48,601 nucleotides of DNA from Bacteroidota bacterium (GTDB lineage: Bacteria > Bacteroidota > Bacteroidia > Sphingobacteriales > Sphingobacteriaceae): the NCBI GenBank assembly GCA_013289045.1, contig JABDAU010000022.1, positions 1 through 48,601 of the forward strand. Direction: 5' to 3'. Position numbers and translations under genes: made by a program. The notes beneath the pieces are model-generated. The model worked only from the letters and a program-made list of their open reading frames with translations, was not told where the DNA came from and did no database searches. This document shows, piece by piece, positions 1-9,017 of this stretch. The first letter of the stretch is position 1. Every line of letters starts with the position of its first letter.

Positions 1-697
1 GTCCGTTGGTATGGTGCTGGCCATCTGTAAGGGCAATGTTTTTAAAAGTGCGTTTCTTCAGATCAAGCTTATACAGCCCTGTAGCGCCTGAACCTGCCCA
101 GATGGTACCCGAGTGATCAGCATAAACGGTGCGGAAATTATATTCAGGTTTACCGTTTGGTGCGATATAGAGGTGTGTGAAAGTTCTTTTATTGATATCG
201 AAATTATCCAGTCCGCCATTTTGCATGGCGATGATCATGTGATCACGGTCGCTGAATGCCAGCCGGTTCAACACATTGCTACTAATGCTACCTTTTACCT
301 TATCATCGTGCATGTAGCGGACAAAACTTCCGGTTTTACGATCATACATATTCAACCCGCCCTGTGTGGCAAACCAGATATTGCCATAATGATCTTCGGC
401 AATATCATTGATCATGTTATTGCTCAGGGAGCTGCTGTCTGTAGCGTCATAGCGGAAATTGAGAAACTGGTAACCATCAAAACGGTTAAGGCCATTACGC
501 GTGCCTATCCACATAAATCCGCGGCTATCCTGCATAATGCAGTTCACATTTATCTGGCTCAGGCCTTCGGCTGTGCCCACATGCACAAATTCGGGCCGGA
601 TTAATTGCGCATTTGCAGCCGATGCAAGTGTGATAAGGAGAATAGAGAGAAATCCACCAAAGATCCAACGACAAAGCCCATTCAGCCTGCCGGACAC
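1..697 (-). CDS. Two-component regulator propeller sensor, N-terminal part (partial)
   Basis: The leftward frame is open from position 769 to the window edge, so only about 230 N-terminal residues are present. They begin with a signal peptide ending in a SAANA-Q cleavage site, followed by repeated Reg_prop blades with the pattern GLSQxxVNCIMQDSRGFMWIGT, then DHYGNIWFAT and DHSGTIWAGS. Such periplasmic propellers normally precede a transmembrane helix and a histidine kinase, often with receiver and AraC domains (hybrid two-component systems); those parts lie outside the window. No ATG exists between the upstream stop (770-772) and the signal peptide. GTG at 697 gives the best signal peptide and TTG at 727 is the alternative, so the start is uncertain. 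Confidence 0.8.
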   Translation of the reverse strand, partial: MSGRLNGLCRWIFGGFLSILLITLASAANAQLIRPEFVHVGTAEGLSQINVNCIMQDSRGFMWIGTRNGLNRFDGYQFLNFRYDATDSSSLSNNMINDIAEDHYGNIWFATQGGLNMYDRKTGSFVRYMHDDKVKGSISSNVLNRLAFSDRDHMIIAMQNGGLDNFDINKRTFTHLYIAPNGKPEYNFRTVYADHSGTIWAGSGATGLYKLDLKKRTFKNIALTDGQHHTNG

Positions 698-842
698 AGG
701 TCCACGCCAAAGAAAATAAATTGCCAATCTGAAAAGAATATAAAGGTTCCTATTAATCGCAGGTATACGTTAAACATAGTAGGAATGTTTCTTCTTACCA
801 GGCTAATAATGAAAAGGATGAGCAAATATTTATGAAATAAAA

Positions 843-870
843 AAGGCTATTCTCCATTGAAAATAGCCTT
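843..870 (-). terminator. Rho-independent terminator of the M1 peptidase gene
   Basis: A 9-bp stem (AAGGCTATT with AATAGCCTT) around a 10-nt loop is followed, on the minus strand, by a run of T. It lies 45 bp beyond the peptidase stop codon. Confidence 0.8.
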
Positions 871-914
871 CGGGGCATAAGCCCCGCTTATATTAATAGT
901 TAATTCCGGGATGC

Positions 915-2771
915 TTATTTAGCCATCCATTTGTTATTGGTTTCGTCGGCATCCATAAAAATGCCGCCATCAAGCGTAATATCTTTTACCTCCTTTGCGG
1001 CTTTTACCTTAACCGTGATATTTTTCTGATCATGCTCCCAAACGATAGGTGTTTGGTGGATCGTATCGGTTGTGCCGTCTGTGTATTCAACATTCACATT
1101 GAATGGGACAGCGAAGCCGCCGATATTCCTGATGCTTAGCTCATAGCTGCTACCTGATTTTTCGGCCTTGTCCAGCGCGATATCTATATAAGACGGCGTA
1201 TAGAACCAGTTATAAAAGAACCAATCCAGGTTTTTGCCCGAACCGGCCTTCATTGCATTAAAATAGTCCCACGGAATTGGGTGCTTGCCATGCCAGTTGT
1301 TCATGTAATTGTGCAGTGCCTTTTTGAAAAGCTTATCGCCCAGCATATCCTTTAACGCAATATAGCTTAATGATGGTTTGCCATAAGCATTGTTGCCGCC
1401 GCCAAATTTCACGTCGGGTGAAGGGGTGATAATCGAAGTTTCTTTGTCATGTTTCCCATGGATCCAGCGCCTTACCCTGAATGATTTATAAAACTCATCC
1501 GCACCTTTTTGCCCCTTTTCAGTTATACCGATCAGGTACTCGAAAGTGGTTGCCCAGCCTTCATCCATAAAAGCATAATAACTTTCATTCGTGCTCATGT
1601 AAAAAGGCATGTAGGTATGTGCCTGCTCGTGATCCTGCACCAGTTCGGCAAACACAAGGTCGGTTTCTTTGCTGTCGTTTATCATCATTGGGTACTCCAT
1701 ATCGGCAAAACCCTGGAAAGCGGTGCTCTTCTCGTAAGGGTAAGGTATACCCGGCCAGTTATGCGAAAACCAGTTAAGCGAATAACGGCTGAACTGCACC
1801 GAATGATGAAAATCTGCAGAGGCGTCATCAAAAGCGGCTTGCGCGCTAACACGGCGGTGGGTGGCATCATCCACAACAACACTGGCAGCATCCCAATCGT
1901 AATGATTGCTTATGCCCAGGGCCATGTCGCTGATATCGTTAGCGGTATATATCCAGGTGTTGGTGGCATTTTGGGTAGTGATGTTATTGCCTGCCAGATC
2001 CTGTGGCGTAACGATATGCACTGTCGAGTCGCTGGTGAATGATTGCTGTAAACGTTTAGCATACTCCGGCTGTAAAACCTCGTTAGCATTGGTGAGCGTG
2101 CCTGTACACCATACGATGTAGTTTTTCGGCACTGTTACGCTCAGTTTGTAATTGTTTATATCGTTGTAAAACTCAAGTCCGCCGTTATGCGGTTGTTTGT
2201 CCCAGCCTTTGTAATCGTCGTACACCGCAACCCTTGGGTAAAAATAAGCGATGTAGAAGGTAGTGGAATCGATCAAACCTTCGCGACCGCCTTTGCCTGT
2301 ATTAAGAATGTAATGCCAGGTAATATCTAATTGAACGGAATCATGCGGCATTAACGGTTTTGCCAGCGCCACCATATAATTTGTAAGAATAGCGGTATTG
2401 TTATCCCAGGTAGCTTTGTTGCCGTTTACCTTGAAATCATCCACAGTTATGCCGAGTCCTGAATCATTAGCATGCCCGCCAAGGTGAAAATTCTCGATCA
2501 GCTTCATGTTCAGGCTGTCGAGCTTATCCGGACTATTATTAAAATAGGTGATATGCTCAACTCCGCTCACCTGCCTGTTTGGCGGTGCAACGTTGATGGC
2601 GATAGTATAACGACCGTGGTTTTCCCAAAAGTTTTTGCCCGGCTTCCCGTTCATATTCCGGGTGCCGTTCTCATAAGTTTTGGCAATTTGGGGTGGGATG
2701 GTAAGCGTTTGTGCGTCAGCATGCAGTAGTATGCAAAAAAACGCCGCTGCTAAGAAGATTGATCTTTGCAT
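915..2771 (-). CDS. M1 family metallopeptidase (aminopeptidase-like), secreted
   Basis: A 618-residue protein with an N-terminal signal peptide (hydrophobic core ending ADA-Q), so exported to the periplasm or beyond. The gluzincin motif HEQAH lies at about residue 380, followed by exactly 18 residues and the third zinc ligand in FMDEGWAT, the HExxH-x18-E arrangement of peptidase family M1. The exopeptidase motif normally GAMEN reads ADMEYP here, a variant that keeps the Glu. The C-terminal part after residue 530 is beta-rich. The family removes N-terminal residues from peptides; the substrate cannot be told. It is a single transcription unit with its own terminator, downstream of the sigma-factor pair. 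Confidence 0.9.
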   Translation of the reverse strand: MQRSIFLAAAFFCILLHADAQTLTIPPQIAKTYENGTRNMNGKPGKNFWENHGRYTIAINVAPPNRQVSGVEHITYFNNSPDKLDSLNMKLIENFHLGGHANDSGLGITVDDFKVNGNKATWDNNTAILTNYMVALAKPLMPHDSVQLDITWHYILNTGKGGREGLIDSTTFYIAYFYPRVAVYDDYKGWDKQPHNGGLEFYNDINNYKLSVTVPKNYIVWCTGTLTNANEVLQPEYAKRLQQSFTSDSTVHIVTPQDLAGNNITTQNATNTWIYTANDISDMALGISNHYDWDAASVVVDDATHRRVSAQAAFDDASADFHHSVQFSRYSLNWFSHNWPGIPYPYEKSTAFQGFADMEYPMMINDSKETDLVFAELVQDHEQAHTYMPFYMSTNESYYAFMDEGWATTFEYLIGITEKGQKGADEFYKSFRVRRWIHGKHDKETSIITPSPDVKFGGGNNAYGKPSLSYIALKDMLGDKLFKKALHNYMNNWHGKHPIPWDYFNAMKAGSGKNLDWFFYNWFYTPSYIDIALDKAEKSGSSYELSIRNIGGFAVPFNVNVEYTDGTTDTIHQTPIVWEHDQKNITVKVKAAKEVKDITLDGGIFMDADETNNKWMAK

Positions 2772-2883
2772 AAAGGTCTTTTAAATTAAAATGAAAAGGC
2801 TAATATAGCAATAACCTTATCTCTGTAATCCTACCAAAAAGGGGGATTTTGTAAATAACGGATCGCTTATCGTAAAAATGTCG

Positions 2884-3522
2884 CTATATAAACACACCTA
2901 CCTTCGTCCGTTTTCTCTTTTTATGCCCGTTTTTATCAACACCTGAACTATCTTTCCTGATGATCTTATTATCGATCACCGGGAGTTTTGCTGAATCATG
3001 CACAGTTTTGAGTAGATTGATATTGACAGGCGATAGCAAGCTGTCGCGATGCGGGATAATGTCAGCATGATGCTGTATTTTGTTCGAGTCAGGAATAATT
3101 GTATGATTTTTTGCTGAAGTGTCCTTCCTGTTTTTTATTGTATCAGCCTTCTTGTATTTAATAACATTTTGCCCGGTATTGGCATGAGCCGAATCGGTAA
3201 TAACAGTATTAGGATGGGAATCTTTAACCGTCGTATCCCGGGTAATATTTTGCTGGCGCCGTTCAGGTATCGGATGATGCCTGTTTGAAAGATAAAGCAG
3301 CACTGCCGTGCACAGCACTATAACAGATGAAGTAACGATAAGTCCATTAAACCACCATTTGGAAGTCTTGAAACGATAAGGCTTTTTAACCAATGCAGTC
3401 ACAGGCATGAGCTGATCCAGTGCCGAGCGCATTTGTATCCAGTCGGCCTCCGGATTGCCGTCAACAGGTAATTCACCTCTCTTTTTCTGCCAGATGTTGG
3501 GGTTGTTCAATGTCCGTTTCAT
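2884..3522 (-). CDS. Single-pass membrane protein coupled to an ECF sigma factor (possible anti-sigma factor)
   Basis: A 212-residue protein. About 60 basic/polar residues precede one transmembrane helix (IVTSSVIVLCTAVLLYLS, about residues 63-80), and a long low-complexity tail rich in Thr, Asp, Lys, His and Asn follows. The start ATG overlaps the stop of the sigma gene (ATGA), which indicates translational coupling. Position and topology are those of an anti-sigma factor, but no zinc-binding HxxxCxxC motif and no FecR domain can be seen, so the role is inferred from context only. The tail ends in a basic KKRKRTK segment. It could instead be a sigma-regulated envelope protein. Confidence 0.7.
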   Translation of the reverse strand: MKRTLNNPNIWQKKRGELPVDGNPEADWIQMRSALDQLMPVTALVKKPYRFKTSKWWFNGLIVTSSVIVLCTAVLLYLSNRHHPIPERRQQNITRDTTVKDSHPNTVITDSAHANTGQNVIKYKKADTIKNRKDTSAKNHTIIPDSNKIQHHADIIPHRDSLLSPVNINLLKTVHDSAKLPVIDNKIIRKDSSGVDKNGHKKRKRTKVGVFI

Positions 3523-4100
3523 TTGCTGCCCCTCCTTTCTGTTAGCTTGCCTGCCCCGGTTTTATTTTCAAGCAGTCCGCGCAATTGCTTTTTAGCCTCG
3601 GATAAATGCCAGCGCGAAGTGCCCTCGCTTATGTTCAGTTGCTCGCCTATCTCCTTATGCGAGAAACCATCTATCACCGATAAATTGAACACTGTTTGCG
3701 TTGATGCCGGCAGCGTTTGTATATGCTTTAAAATGTCTTCAAAGTATAGCTTCTCTAAAATAGCAGGCGATATAAAGTCCGTTTCCTGTTCCGTCAGGCT
3801 AACCGTTTGACTGCTGAACTTCAACTCTGCCCGGTACAAGTCAATGGATGAATAGATCATGATCTTCCGTATCCAGCTCCCCAGCTCACCCTTCTCTGTG
3901 TCGAAATTCTTTATGGACTCAAACACCTTTAAAAAACCGGCGTTAAATGCTTCCCTGGCCAGTTCTTTATCGGCCAGGTAGTTGGTGCAAACCCGTAACA
4001 TATCGGCATAGTATAGCTTGTACAGCGCCTCCTGGGCGCTGCGGTCATTGTTTATACATGCTTTTACTAACTTTTCAGTCTGCTTTTTAGTAAGGTTCAT
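3519..4100 (-). CDS. ECF-type RNA polymerase sigma factor
   Basis: A 193-residue sigma-70 family protein. Region 2 spans roughly residues 20-90 (ALYKLYYADMLRVC through GELGSWIRKIMIYSSIDLYR), and region 4 at about residues 125-180 contains the helix-turn-helix FSHKEIGEQLNISEGTSRWH. Length and the short linker fit the ECF group, which directs RNA polymerase to envelope or stress genes in Bacteroidota. It is co-transcribed with the overlapping membrane protein downstream, the usual sigma/anti-sigma arrangement. Target promoters cannot be identified here. Confidence 0.93.
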   Translation of the reverse strand: MNLTKKQTEKLVKACINNDRSAQEALYKLYYADMLRVCTNYLADKELAREAFNAGFLKVFESIKNFDTEKGELGSWIRKIMIYSSIDLYRAELKFSSQTVSLTEQETDFISPAILEKLYFEDILKHIQTLPASTQTVFNLSVIDGFSHKEIGEQLNISEGTSRWHLSEAKKQLRGLLENKTGAGKLTERRGSK

Positions 4101-4163
4101 TTTTAGGTGAAGCCCATAGTATCTTTCATCAATCGCAAATAATATATGAATATAGTTGATTGA

Positions 4164-4706
4164 TCAGAATGAAAAGCTATGCGATATGCGAAGCGAAATA
4201 ATATTTAATGCCGGATCGCCCATAACAAATGTATGCTCGTACCGCAAACTGATATTGAACGTGATAGGCCCCGATTGCTCGAATAAATATCCAAATCCCA
4301 GGCCACCGGTCGGTCCGGCCACCTTTTGGTCTATCTCGTTGCCATCCGGTTTGTAAAGCGCATTGCCATTGGCATCATACTTCTGTATATCGGTTGCGCC
4401 AAAGGAATAGCCAGCTACGGGTTCAACATATAATCCATGGTCGTTATTTGGGTCTAACAAATGCCGCCAGCCAACCAGCGCCGGTACTACTACCATATGC
4501 GTATCGTTACTGCTATAAACGTACGCAGCGGCCTCAATAACCGCGGCATCGGTTTCGGTTATGGGGATGCTGAAATTAAGGAAGCCCCCAAAGCCGGTAG
4601 CCGTAAAGCCTTTGGAGGACACGTGCGTAACCTCTACCTGCGCATGCGCGACCGAACAGATGCATATAAATACGGTCAACGCTAATAATTTTTTAACCAG
4701 GTTCAT
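4164..4706 (-). CDS. Small outer-membrane beta-barrel protein, function unknown
   Basis: A 180-residue protein with a clear signal peptide (cleavage after AHA at about residue 22). The mature part has alternating hydrophobic/aromatic strands and Gly-rich turns (GFGGFLNFSIPI, GLYVEPVAGYSFG, GGLGFGYLFEQ, ISLRISHSFSF) and ends in Phe, the typical C-terminal residue of BamA-inserted barrels. About eight strands would fit its length. It lies just upstream of the sigma gene on the same strand (63 bp gap), so it may be co-transcribed with it or be a target. No specific family recognised. Confidence 0.75.
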   Translation of the reverse strand: MNLVKKLLALTVFICICSVAHAQVEVTHVSSKGFTATGFGGFLNFSIPITETDAAVIEAAAYVYSSNDTHMVVVPALVGWRHLLDPNNDHGLYVEPVAGYSFGATDIQKYDANGNALYKPDGNEIDQKVAGPTGGLGFGYLFEQSGPITFNISLRYEHTFVMGDPALNIISLRISHSFSF

Positions 4707-4891
4707 TGTGATAGTTTTTAAATTGATGATGTTAAGATTGGATTTTTTTGTCGTTATAAATGCATCATCGGAAGGAGTAGGGGAAACGTTGGGTGATTTT
4801 TTTTAAATTTTAATGCTTAATACAAGCTGGAATAGTATATATTTTTATTAGCATAATTTGTAATTTAGAGATATCTAAACCGATCTCCACA

Positions 4892-5545
4892 ATGGCAAGA
4901 CTTACTCGTTCAACAGATGATCTACATAATAAAGTTAATGAGCAAATACAACTTTTGAAGCTAGCATGCCACAATTATGATTCAGGCAATGAAATAGCTG
5001 CACTAAATATTGCTACAACTCTAAGGGTTCTTCTTCATGATACGACAGACAGAAATGGTAATCCAATATCAACATCTGGACTTACACATATTAATAGTAA
5101 AAATATTAGTTTCTTAGATACATGCCAGATTAATTCGAATTCTCATTTTGTCTTTTGCGGATTAATAAAAAGAGTTTTTGTGGGAGTTCATGATGGCATT
5201 GGTGGTACTGCTAACTATCATCCCACTCTCAAAGAATCACTAATAAATAGGTGGATTGACTTTACGACATGGTGGAATGCAATTGTGTTCCAAAACCCTG
5301 ACGGAACTTCATTGACGAGAGAAATATTAGTAATAAAAGCAGCCAATCAAGAGGGCGGAGCCCATGTCGATTCTGAAATAGATGAACGGTTTGATAAATT
5401 TCGACATTATAATTCCGGGGGAGCATCGATTCGAGGAATTAAAAGCGGAATTGTCAAAGAATTTGATAATATACCTGCATATCCGGCCCTTCGACAAGTT
5501 GGTTACGAAGTCATAGAATCACTTACAAAAATAAATTTAGTATAG
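4892..5545 (+). CDS. Conserved-type hypothetical protein, AT-rich orphan
   Basis: A 217-residue soluble protein without signal peptide or membrane helix. The N-terminal half (residues 5-50) is helical, with heptad-like spacing and the segment LNIATTLRVLLHDT. The C-terminal half holds WWNAIVF, then LTREILVIKAANQEGGAHVD and SEIDERFDKF, which look like conserved motifs with possible acidic/His active-site or metal residues. I do not recognise the family. Base composition is visibly more AT-rich than the neighbours, with many ATA/AAT/TTA codons, and the gene stands alone between a leftward gene and an unrelated glycosidase. That suggests horizontal acquisition. Confidence 0.75.
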   Translation: MARLTRSTDDLHNKVNEQIQLLKLACHNYDSGNEIAALNIATTLRVLLHDTTDRNGNPISTSGLTHINSKNISFLDTCQINSNSHFVFCGLIKRVFVGVHDGIGGTANYHPTLKESLINRWIDFTTWWNAIVFQNPDGTSLTREILVIKAANQEGGAHVDSEIDERFDKFRHYNSGGASIRGIKSGIVKEFDNIPAYPALRQVGYEVIESLTKINLV

Positions 5546-5723
5546 GAGAGAATGATATTTACACATTGTTCGAAATTTACTCAAGCGGTTTTTTCCATTC
5601 TCTATAACAAGATATAATCCGTCCGACTATTGCGTAAAGATAGTTACACCCACAGTAACAGATAATTTATAAACCGATTTAGCAAATTATTTATAAATTC
5701 GCCGAACCTGCTTTCAATCAATT

Positions 5724-8375
5724 ATGAAAAGAATTATCACTATAGCTTTTGTTGCTTGCCTGTGCGCATTTGTATTACCTGTAAATGCACAAAAGTCTAT
5801 TGTTCATTTAAACTGGAAACTCGCCCCGCAAGATACATTGCATACCGCAAGCCAGGTGTCAAATGCCGAATTTAACACCAATGGTTGGATAAACGCGATA
5901 GTGCCCGGTACTGTGTTTTACTCTTACGTTGCTGCAGGCAAAGAGAGCAATCCTGATTATGCGGAAAACATTTACAATGTCGACAAAGCAAAATATAACC
6001 GTCCTTATTGGTATCGCGCTGAATTTTCCGGTGCAGGCCTCGCCGCCGGTAAAAGGATATGGCTTAATTTCTACGGTATAAACAAACGCGGCGAGGTTTA
6101 CCTGAACGGTCATCATATCGGCACAGTTAACGGCCTGGTGCAAAGGGAAAACTATGATATCACAGATTTATTAAATAAAAACAAGGCCAATACAATTGCA
6201 GTATTGGTTTTTACGCCAAAAACAAATCACGGCCTGGCTAACCGTGAAGCGCCAACTTACCTCAGCAGCGGCAGCTGGGACTGGATGCCATCCGTACCCG
6301 GATTAAACAGCGGTATAACCGACATCGTAACCATTACTGCCGCCGGCCCGGTTAATGTGGAAGACCCGTGGATACATACCACTTTGCCAACAAAATCATT
6401 GGCTAACATAAGCATCAAAATAAAACTCAATAACGCAATTAGCCAGCCGGTAACCGGGAAACTTAAGGTAATTATCAATCCCGGCAATATTACGGTTACC
6501 ACGCCGGAACTCACTTTGAGCGGTAACAGCAGCCAATCTGTCGAGTTTGAAAAAGATCAATACCCACAATTGAGCATCAGAAACCCTAAATTATGGTGGC
6601 CTAATGGTTATGGCGGCAAAGCCGATGGCACCCAGTATATGTATACCTGCTCCGTGCAATTTATACCGGATGGCGATAAGCCATCGGACATGCAAGAAAA
6701 AAGCTTCGGCATAAGAAAAATAACGGCTGATACCACCTCGCTGAACGGGCCGGTACGCGTTTATGTAAACGATGTACCCATCCTGATAAAAGGCGGTAAC
6801 TGGGGCATGTCTGACTATATGCTGAAGGCGCGCGGCAAGGATTATGATACGCGCATCCGTTTCCACCAGGCCATGAACTTTAACATGATCAGGAACTGGA
6901 CGGGCGAGGTGACCGACGAGGCGTTTTATGATTATTGCGATAAGTATGGCATAATGGTTTGGGACGATTTCTGGCTGAATAACTTTGGCGCGATAGATAG
7001 TTTGAGCGTCTTTAAAAGCAATGCCATCGAAAAGGTAAAAAGGCTGCGCGACCATCCATCGGTAGTGATTTGGTGCGGCGCCAACGAAGGTGTACCCGAA
7101 GGAGGCGTTAACAGTGCGCTGAACAAGGCAATTGTAGCAGCCATTAAAGAAAACGATGGTGAAGACAGGCTATATTTTCCGCGTTCAAACGCCGGGCCGA
7201 ATAATCCAAACTTCTCCATTCATGGCGGCAGCAAGATACTTTCCGGCAGCGGGATATGGGGCAATGTCGATCCTAAAACCTATTTCACCGATCCGCACGA
7301 CAATTACTTGTTTTCAAAGGATAATTATGGGATGCGAAGCGAGCTCGGCATGGCCACATTTGTAAATGTGGAAAGCTTTAAAAAGTTTATGCCGAAGGAC
7401 TATTGGGTAGCACCAACACCGGAGTCGGTTGACAGCAAAACCAATATGTGGGCCAGGCATTATTTCAGTACTGATGGCGGACTTGGCGGCGGCTCGCAGC
7501 CGGTGAAATATATAAATGACATCAGCAAAAGTTATGGCAAGGCAACTTCGCTGGAGGATTTCTGCAAAAAAGCGCAATTGCTGAATGTAGAAGACATGAA
7601 AGCGATGTTTGAAGCATGGAACGACCATATGTGGAATAACGCTTCGGGCATGCTGATCTGGATGAGCCAGTCGGCCTACCCATCCATGATATGGCAAACC
7701 TACGATTGTTATTACGACCTTACCGGCGCTTATTTCGGCGCTAAAACCGCCTGCGAACCGGTACATATACAATGGAACGCCGCCACCAACTCCATCAAGG
7801 TGATCAACAACAGGCCATACGACATAAACAGGTTAACAGCCGAAGCGGAAGTTTATAACATGGACGGCAAAATAGTACCTGCTTATACCCAAAAGAAAAA
7901 GATGGATGTAAAATTCACCTCCGCAACCGAAGCGTTTACTGTTTTCAACGATAACGACAAGCTGCCGCAACTTTCAGCTGTCCACTTTTTAAAACTGAAA
8001 CTGTTTGACGCCAATGGTCGCCTGGTATCGGATAACTTTTACTGGATAGGGAATACGTACCTGGATTATACTGCATTAAATAAAATGCCATCAATAAGGG
8101 CAGGGCTAAAAGTAAGCGAGCCTAAAATCAGCGTAGCGGCCAACGGCATTAATAAGGTACTCAGCTATACCGTCACCAATAATTCAAAAACCACAGCTGC
8201 ATTTGGCATCAGGGCGCAATTGTTAGATCATTCAGGCGAACAGATCTTGCCGGCTTTATTCAGCGATGGCTATTTTTCATTAATGCAGGGGGAATCAAAA
8301 AAACTTGTGGTTGAGGTTGATCCGAAATTGCTGGCTAGGGGTTATAGACTGGATTTGAAGGCATACAATAACTAA
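5724..8375 (+). CDS. Glycoside hydrolase family 2, exo-beta-D-glucosaminidase/beta-mannosidase-like, secreted
   Basis: An 883-residue protein with a signal peptide (VLPVNAQ cleavage). The jelly-roll sugar-binding domain spans about residues 40-210 (YWYRAEFSG, GINKRGEVYLNGHHIG), followed by immunoglobulin-like domains and a TIM barrel at about 340-640. The acid/base Glu is in WCGANEG (E455) and a likely nucleophile is in MRSELG (E540); their 85-residue separation is typical of GH2 exo-beta-D-glucosaminidases of the CsxA type. C-terminal beta domains follow. It should release sugars from the non-reducing end of beta-linked saccharides in the periplasm, but amino-sugar versus mannose specificity cannot be decided here. 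No SusCD pair lies adjacent. Confidence 0.9.
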   Translation: MKRIITIAFVACLCAFVLPVNAQKSIVHLNWKLAPQDTLHTASQVSNAEFNTNGWINAIVPGTVFYSYVAAGKESNPDYAENIYNVDKAKYNRPYWYRAEFSGAGLAAGKRIWLNFYGINKRGEVYLNGHHIGTVNGLVQRENYDITDLLNKNKANTIAVLVFTPKTNHGLANREAPTYLSSGSWDWMPSVPGLNSGITDIVTITAAGPVNVEDPWIHTTLPTKSLANISIKIKLNNAISQPVTGKLKVIINPGNITVTTPELTLSGNSSQSVEFEKDQYPQLSIRNPKLWWPNGYGGKADGTQYMYTCSVQFIPDGDKPSDMQEKSFGIRKITADTTSLNGPVRVYVNDVPILIKGGNWGMSDYMLKARGKDYDTRIRFHQAMNFNMIRNWTGEVTDEAFYDYCDKYGIMVWDDFWLNNFGAIDSLSVFKSNAIEKVKRLRDHPSVVIWCGANEGVPEGGVNSALNKAIVAAIKENDGEDRLYFPRSNAGPNNPNFSIHGGSKILSGSGIWGNVDPKTYFTDPHDNYLFSKDNYGMRSELGMATFVNVESFKKFMPKDYWVAPTPESVDSKTNMWARHYFSTDGGLGGGSQPVKYINDISKSYGKATSLEDFCKKAQLLNVEDMKAMFEAWNDHMWNNASGMLIWMSQSAYPSMIWQTYDCYYDLTGAYFGAKTACEPVHIQWNAATNSIKVINNRPYDINRLTAEAEVYNMDGKIVPAYTQKKKMDVKFTSATEAFTVFNDNDKLPQLSAVHFLKLKLFDANGRLVSDNFYWIGNTYLDYTALNKMPSIRAGLKVSEPKISVAANGINKVLSYTVTNNSKTTAAFGIRAQLLDHSGEQILPALFSDGYFSLMQGESKKLVVEVDPKLLARGYRLDLKAYNN

Positions 8376-8406
8376 CAGAAAGCTTTTGGTAAAAAAGAGC
8401 TTTTCG

Positions 8407-8970
8407 TCAGTTTCTTATCTCATAATGTAATTCTACCATACCACTTTTGTAAGCCGTCACGTTTTTTAGGTGCAGCACCTTTTCTTGTCCTACCTGGTCA
8501 AAAAATGGTATGCCGTCACCCAGGATAATCGGCAAGATCGATTGTCTTATTTCGTCCCCTAAGTTTAAACGAATAAAATCCTTAGCAAGCTCAGCACCGC
8601 CCACAAGCCAAACATTTGTGTAATTTGGCTTTAGCCGCTCATTTATCAGTTTATGCAGATCGCCTGCGTAAAATTCGATATTCGACCTGTCAACCGGGAG
8701 GGTTCTGTGGGTTAATACGATGGTCGGTACATCTCCGTAAGGCCATCCGTAGGATTCTGACAATTCCAAAGCATGTTCATATGTCCTGGATCCCATCACA
8801 TAACAATCAATCGCTTTAAGAAATTCAGCGGCTTCCTGATCCGTTATAACAGATCCTTTCTCATAGTTATCAGGTGTCTCAAACCACGAAATGCTATTGT
8901 CTTTTTTAGCAATATAACCATCAAGACTTGAAACCATATGTATGGTTATTTTAAATGATCCTGCCGCCAT
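8407..8970 (-). CDS. Dihydrofolate reductase family protein (RibD C-terminal domain)
   Basis: A 187-residue single-domain protein. It opens with the family pattern ITIHMVSSLDGYIAKKDNSISWFET, contains the nucleotide-binding segments YVMGSRTYEHAL and NVWLVGGAELAKDF, and ends with SILPIILGDGIPFFD. These are hallmarks of the RibD C-terminal/DHFR-like fold that binds NADPH. Free-standing members are usually of unknown substrate, and true folate reduction is not implied. It is convergent with the GH2 gene (31 bp between stops), and no co-transcribed partner is obvious. Confidence 0.9.
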   Translation of the reverse strand: MAAGSFKITIHMVSSLDGYIAKKDNSISWFETPDNYEKGSVITDQEAAEFLKAIDCYVMGSRTYEHALELSESYGWPYGDVPTIVLTHRTLPVDRSNIEFYAGDLHKLINERLKPNYTNVWLVGGAELAKDFIRLNLGDEIRQSILPIILGDGIPFFDQVGQEKVLHLKNVTAYKSGMVELHYEIRN

Positions 8971-9017
8971 GTTATATTTTAGAGGATTTACTTCTGCCTG
9001 ATTAACGTTTAATCCAA

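Noticed and set aside
6591..7772. Long reverse-strand ORFs inside the GH2 gene, and similar ones inside other genes
   Set aside because: They are antisense shadows of well-supported coding sequences and show no family features.
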